From Candidatus Kapaibacterium sp. (GTDB taxonomy: Bacteria > Bacteroidota > Ignavibacteria > Kapaibacteriales > UBA2268): a stretch of 14,418 nt of DNA. Positions 13,966 to 14,418 of this stretch are shown in pieces. The translations under genes and the position numbers were made by a program. Where the stretch lies: NCBI GenBank assembly GCA_938038165.1, contig CALHRB010000346.1:1-14418 (forward strand), in the 5' to 3' direction. Under the pieces are notes generated by a model. The model had not been told where the DNA came from, made no database searches, and was given only the letters and a program-made list of their open reading frames with translations. The first letter of the stretch is position 1, and every line of letters starts with the position of its first letter.

Positions 13966-14418
13966 ATGAAAAAACAATTTTCTAAATTCTTTCTGCTTCT
14001 GACTTTATTTTTAGTTAGTGCAGGAAGTATTTTAGCAACAACGTATTATGTTGATGGTGTCAGTGGTAATAATTCCAATGATGGATTAACCCCAGCCACA
14101 GCATTCGCAACAATTCAACATGCAATAAATACTGCTAGCAATGGTGACATTATAAATGTCGCCGCAGCCACATATAACGAAGACATTACAGTAAATAAGC
14201 AATTACAGCTTATTGGTGCAAACAAAACAACAACTATCATTGATGGTGCCAATCCTACCTCGATAGTCGTTGATATTACAAGTACAAACGTAGTGATTAA
14301 GAATTTTACCATACAAAACATTATTAGAACCACTGGTGGTGGTAATAAAAACCTTATTAAAATAGCCCCCGGATTATCCTATATTACTATTGAAAATAAT
14401 TTTATTGGACCAAATTCA
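13966..14418 (+). CDS. Secreted right-handed beta-helix (pectate-lyase-like fold) protein, 3' end outside the window
   Basis: The frame stays open from the ATG at 13966 to the window edge, giving the first 151 residues. Residues 1-25 are a clear signal peptide: basic start (K2, K3), hydrophobic core FFLLLTLFLVSAG and an SILA cleavage-like end. Then TYYVDGVSGNNSNDGLTPATAFATIQHAINTA and GDIINVAAATYNEDITVNKQLQLIG match the opening of the DUF1565/right-handed parallel beta-helix family (a NDG-T-A-F-TIQ-AI pattern followed by a first helical turn with an LIG step). Later turns include IVVDITSTNVVIKNFTIQNI and YITIENNFIG. Such proteins are surface or exported adhesins, carbohydrate-binding proteins or lyases; no catalytic residues can be judged from this part. 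A C-terminal sorting domain cannot be seen because the gene is cut. Confidence 0.88.
   Translation, partial: MKKQFSKFFLLLTLFLVSAGSILATTYYVDGVSGNNSNDGLTPATAFATIQHAINTASNGDIINVAAATYNEDITVNKQLQLIGANKTTTIIDGANPTSIVVDITSTNVVIKNFTIQNIIRTTGGGNKNLIKIAPGLSYITIENNFIGPNS

Noticed and set aside
14115..14333. Minus-strand hydrophobic ORF of 72 codons
   Set aside because: It is antisense to the signal-peptide-bearing beta-helix gene, and antisense hydrophobicity is an artefact of the codon composition.
1..14418. CRISPR array, tRNA, rRNA, insertion sequence or defence system
   Set aside because: No regularly spaced repeats, cloverleaf, ribosomal segment or transposase-like ORF was seen by reading both strands.

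Overview
The window is AT-rich, with long A/T runs between genes. It looks like chromosomal DNA of a motile, Gram-negative bacterium, most likely from the Bacteroidota/Chlorobi/Ignavibacteria part of the FCB group. The clues are the low GC content, several genes without a clear Shine-Dalgarno next to others with a good one, flagellin genes, a monomeric NADP-isocitrate dehydrogenase, an MlaF-type lipid-transport ATPase and a predicted outer-membrane protein ending in phenylalanine. The assignment rests on gene content and base composition only and is tentative.

Layout. (1) 93-4790, all plus strand: a 71-residue membrane-anchored small protein, a Ppx/GppA phosphatase with a C-terminal HD domain, and a translationally coupled tldD-tldE pair ending at a hairpin (4801-4825). 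(2) 4870-7098, minus: monomeric isocitrate dehydrogenase, convergent with tldE. (3) 7251-8147, plus: an unrecognised secreted or outer-membrane protein whose stop codon overlaps that of the convergent ABC ATPase (8144-8920, minus). (4) 9026-10924, minus: two tandem flagellin genes of identical length, with good ribosome-binding sites, a strong terminator (8973-8997), and upstream a sigma-54-like promoter followed by a small dyad at the predicted transcript start. (5) 11375-13426, plus: a fused alpha-beta ADP-forming acyl-CoA synthetase, divergent from the flagellins, with an operator-like dyad in the shared intergenic region. (6) 13427-13965: a 539-nt gap containing a notable 91-nt inverted-repeat structure with mutually exclusive inner hairpins and a possible 11-residue leader peptide. 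(7) 13966 to the right edge: the start of a secreted right-handed beta-helix protein, cut by the window end.

Most genes are housekeeping (polyphosphate/ppGpp turnover, TldD/E proteolysis, TCA cycle, acyl-CoA energy conservation) with a motility operon inserted among them. No mobile element, CRISPR array, tRNA, rRNA or defence system could be supported. The most interesting signals are regulatory: the flagellin promoter and 5' end, the dyad before the acyl-CoA synthetase, and the structured element before the beta-helix gene.
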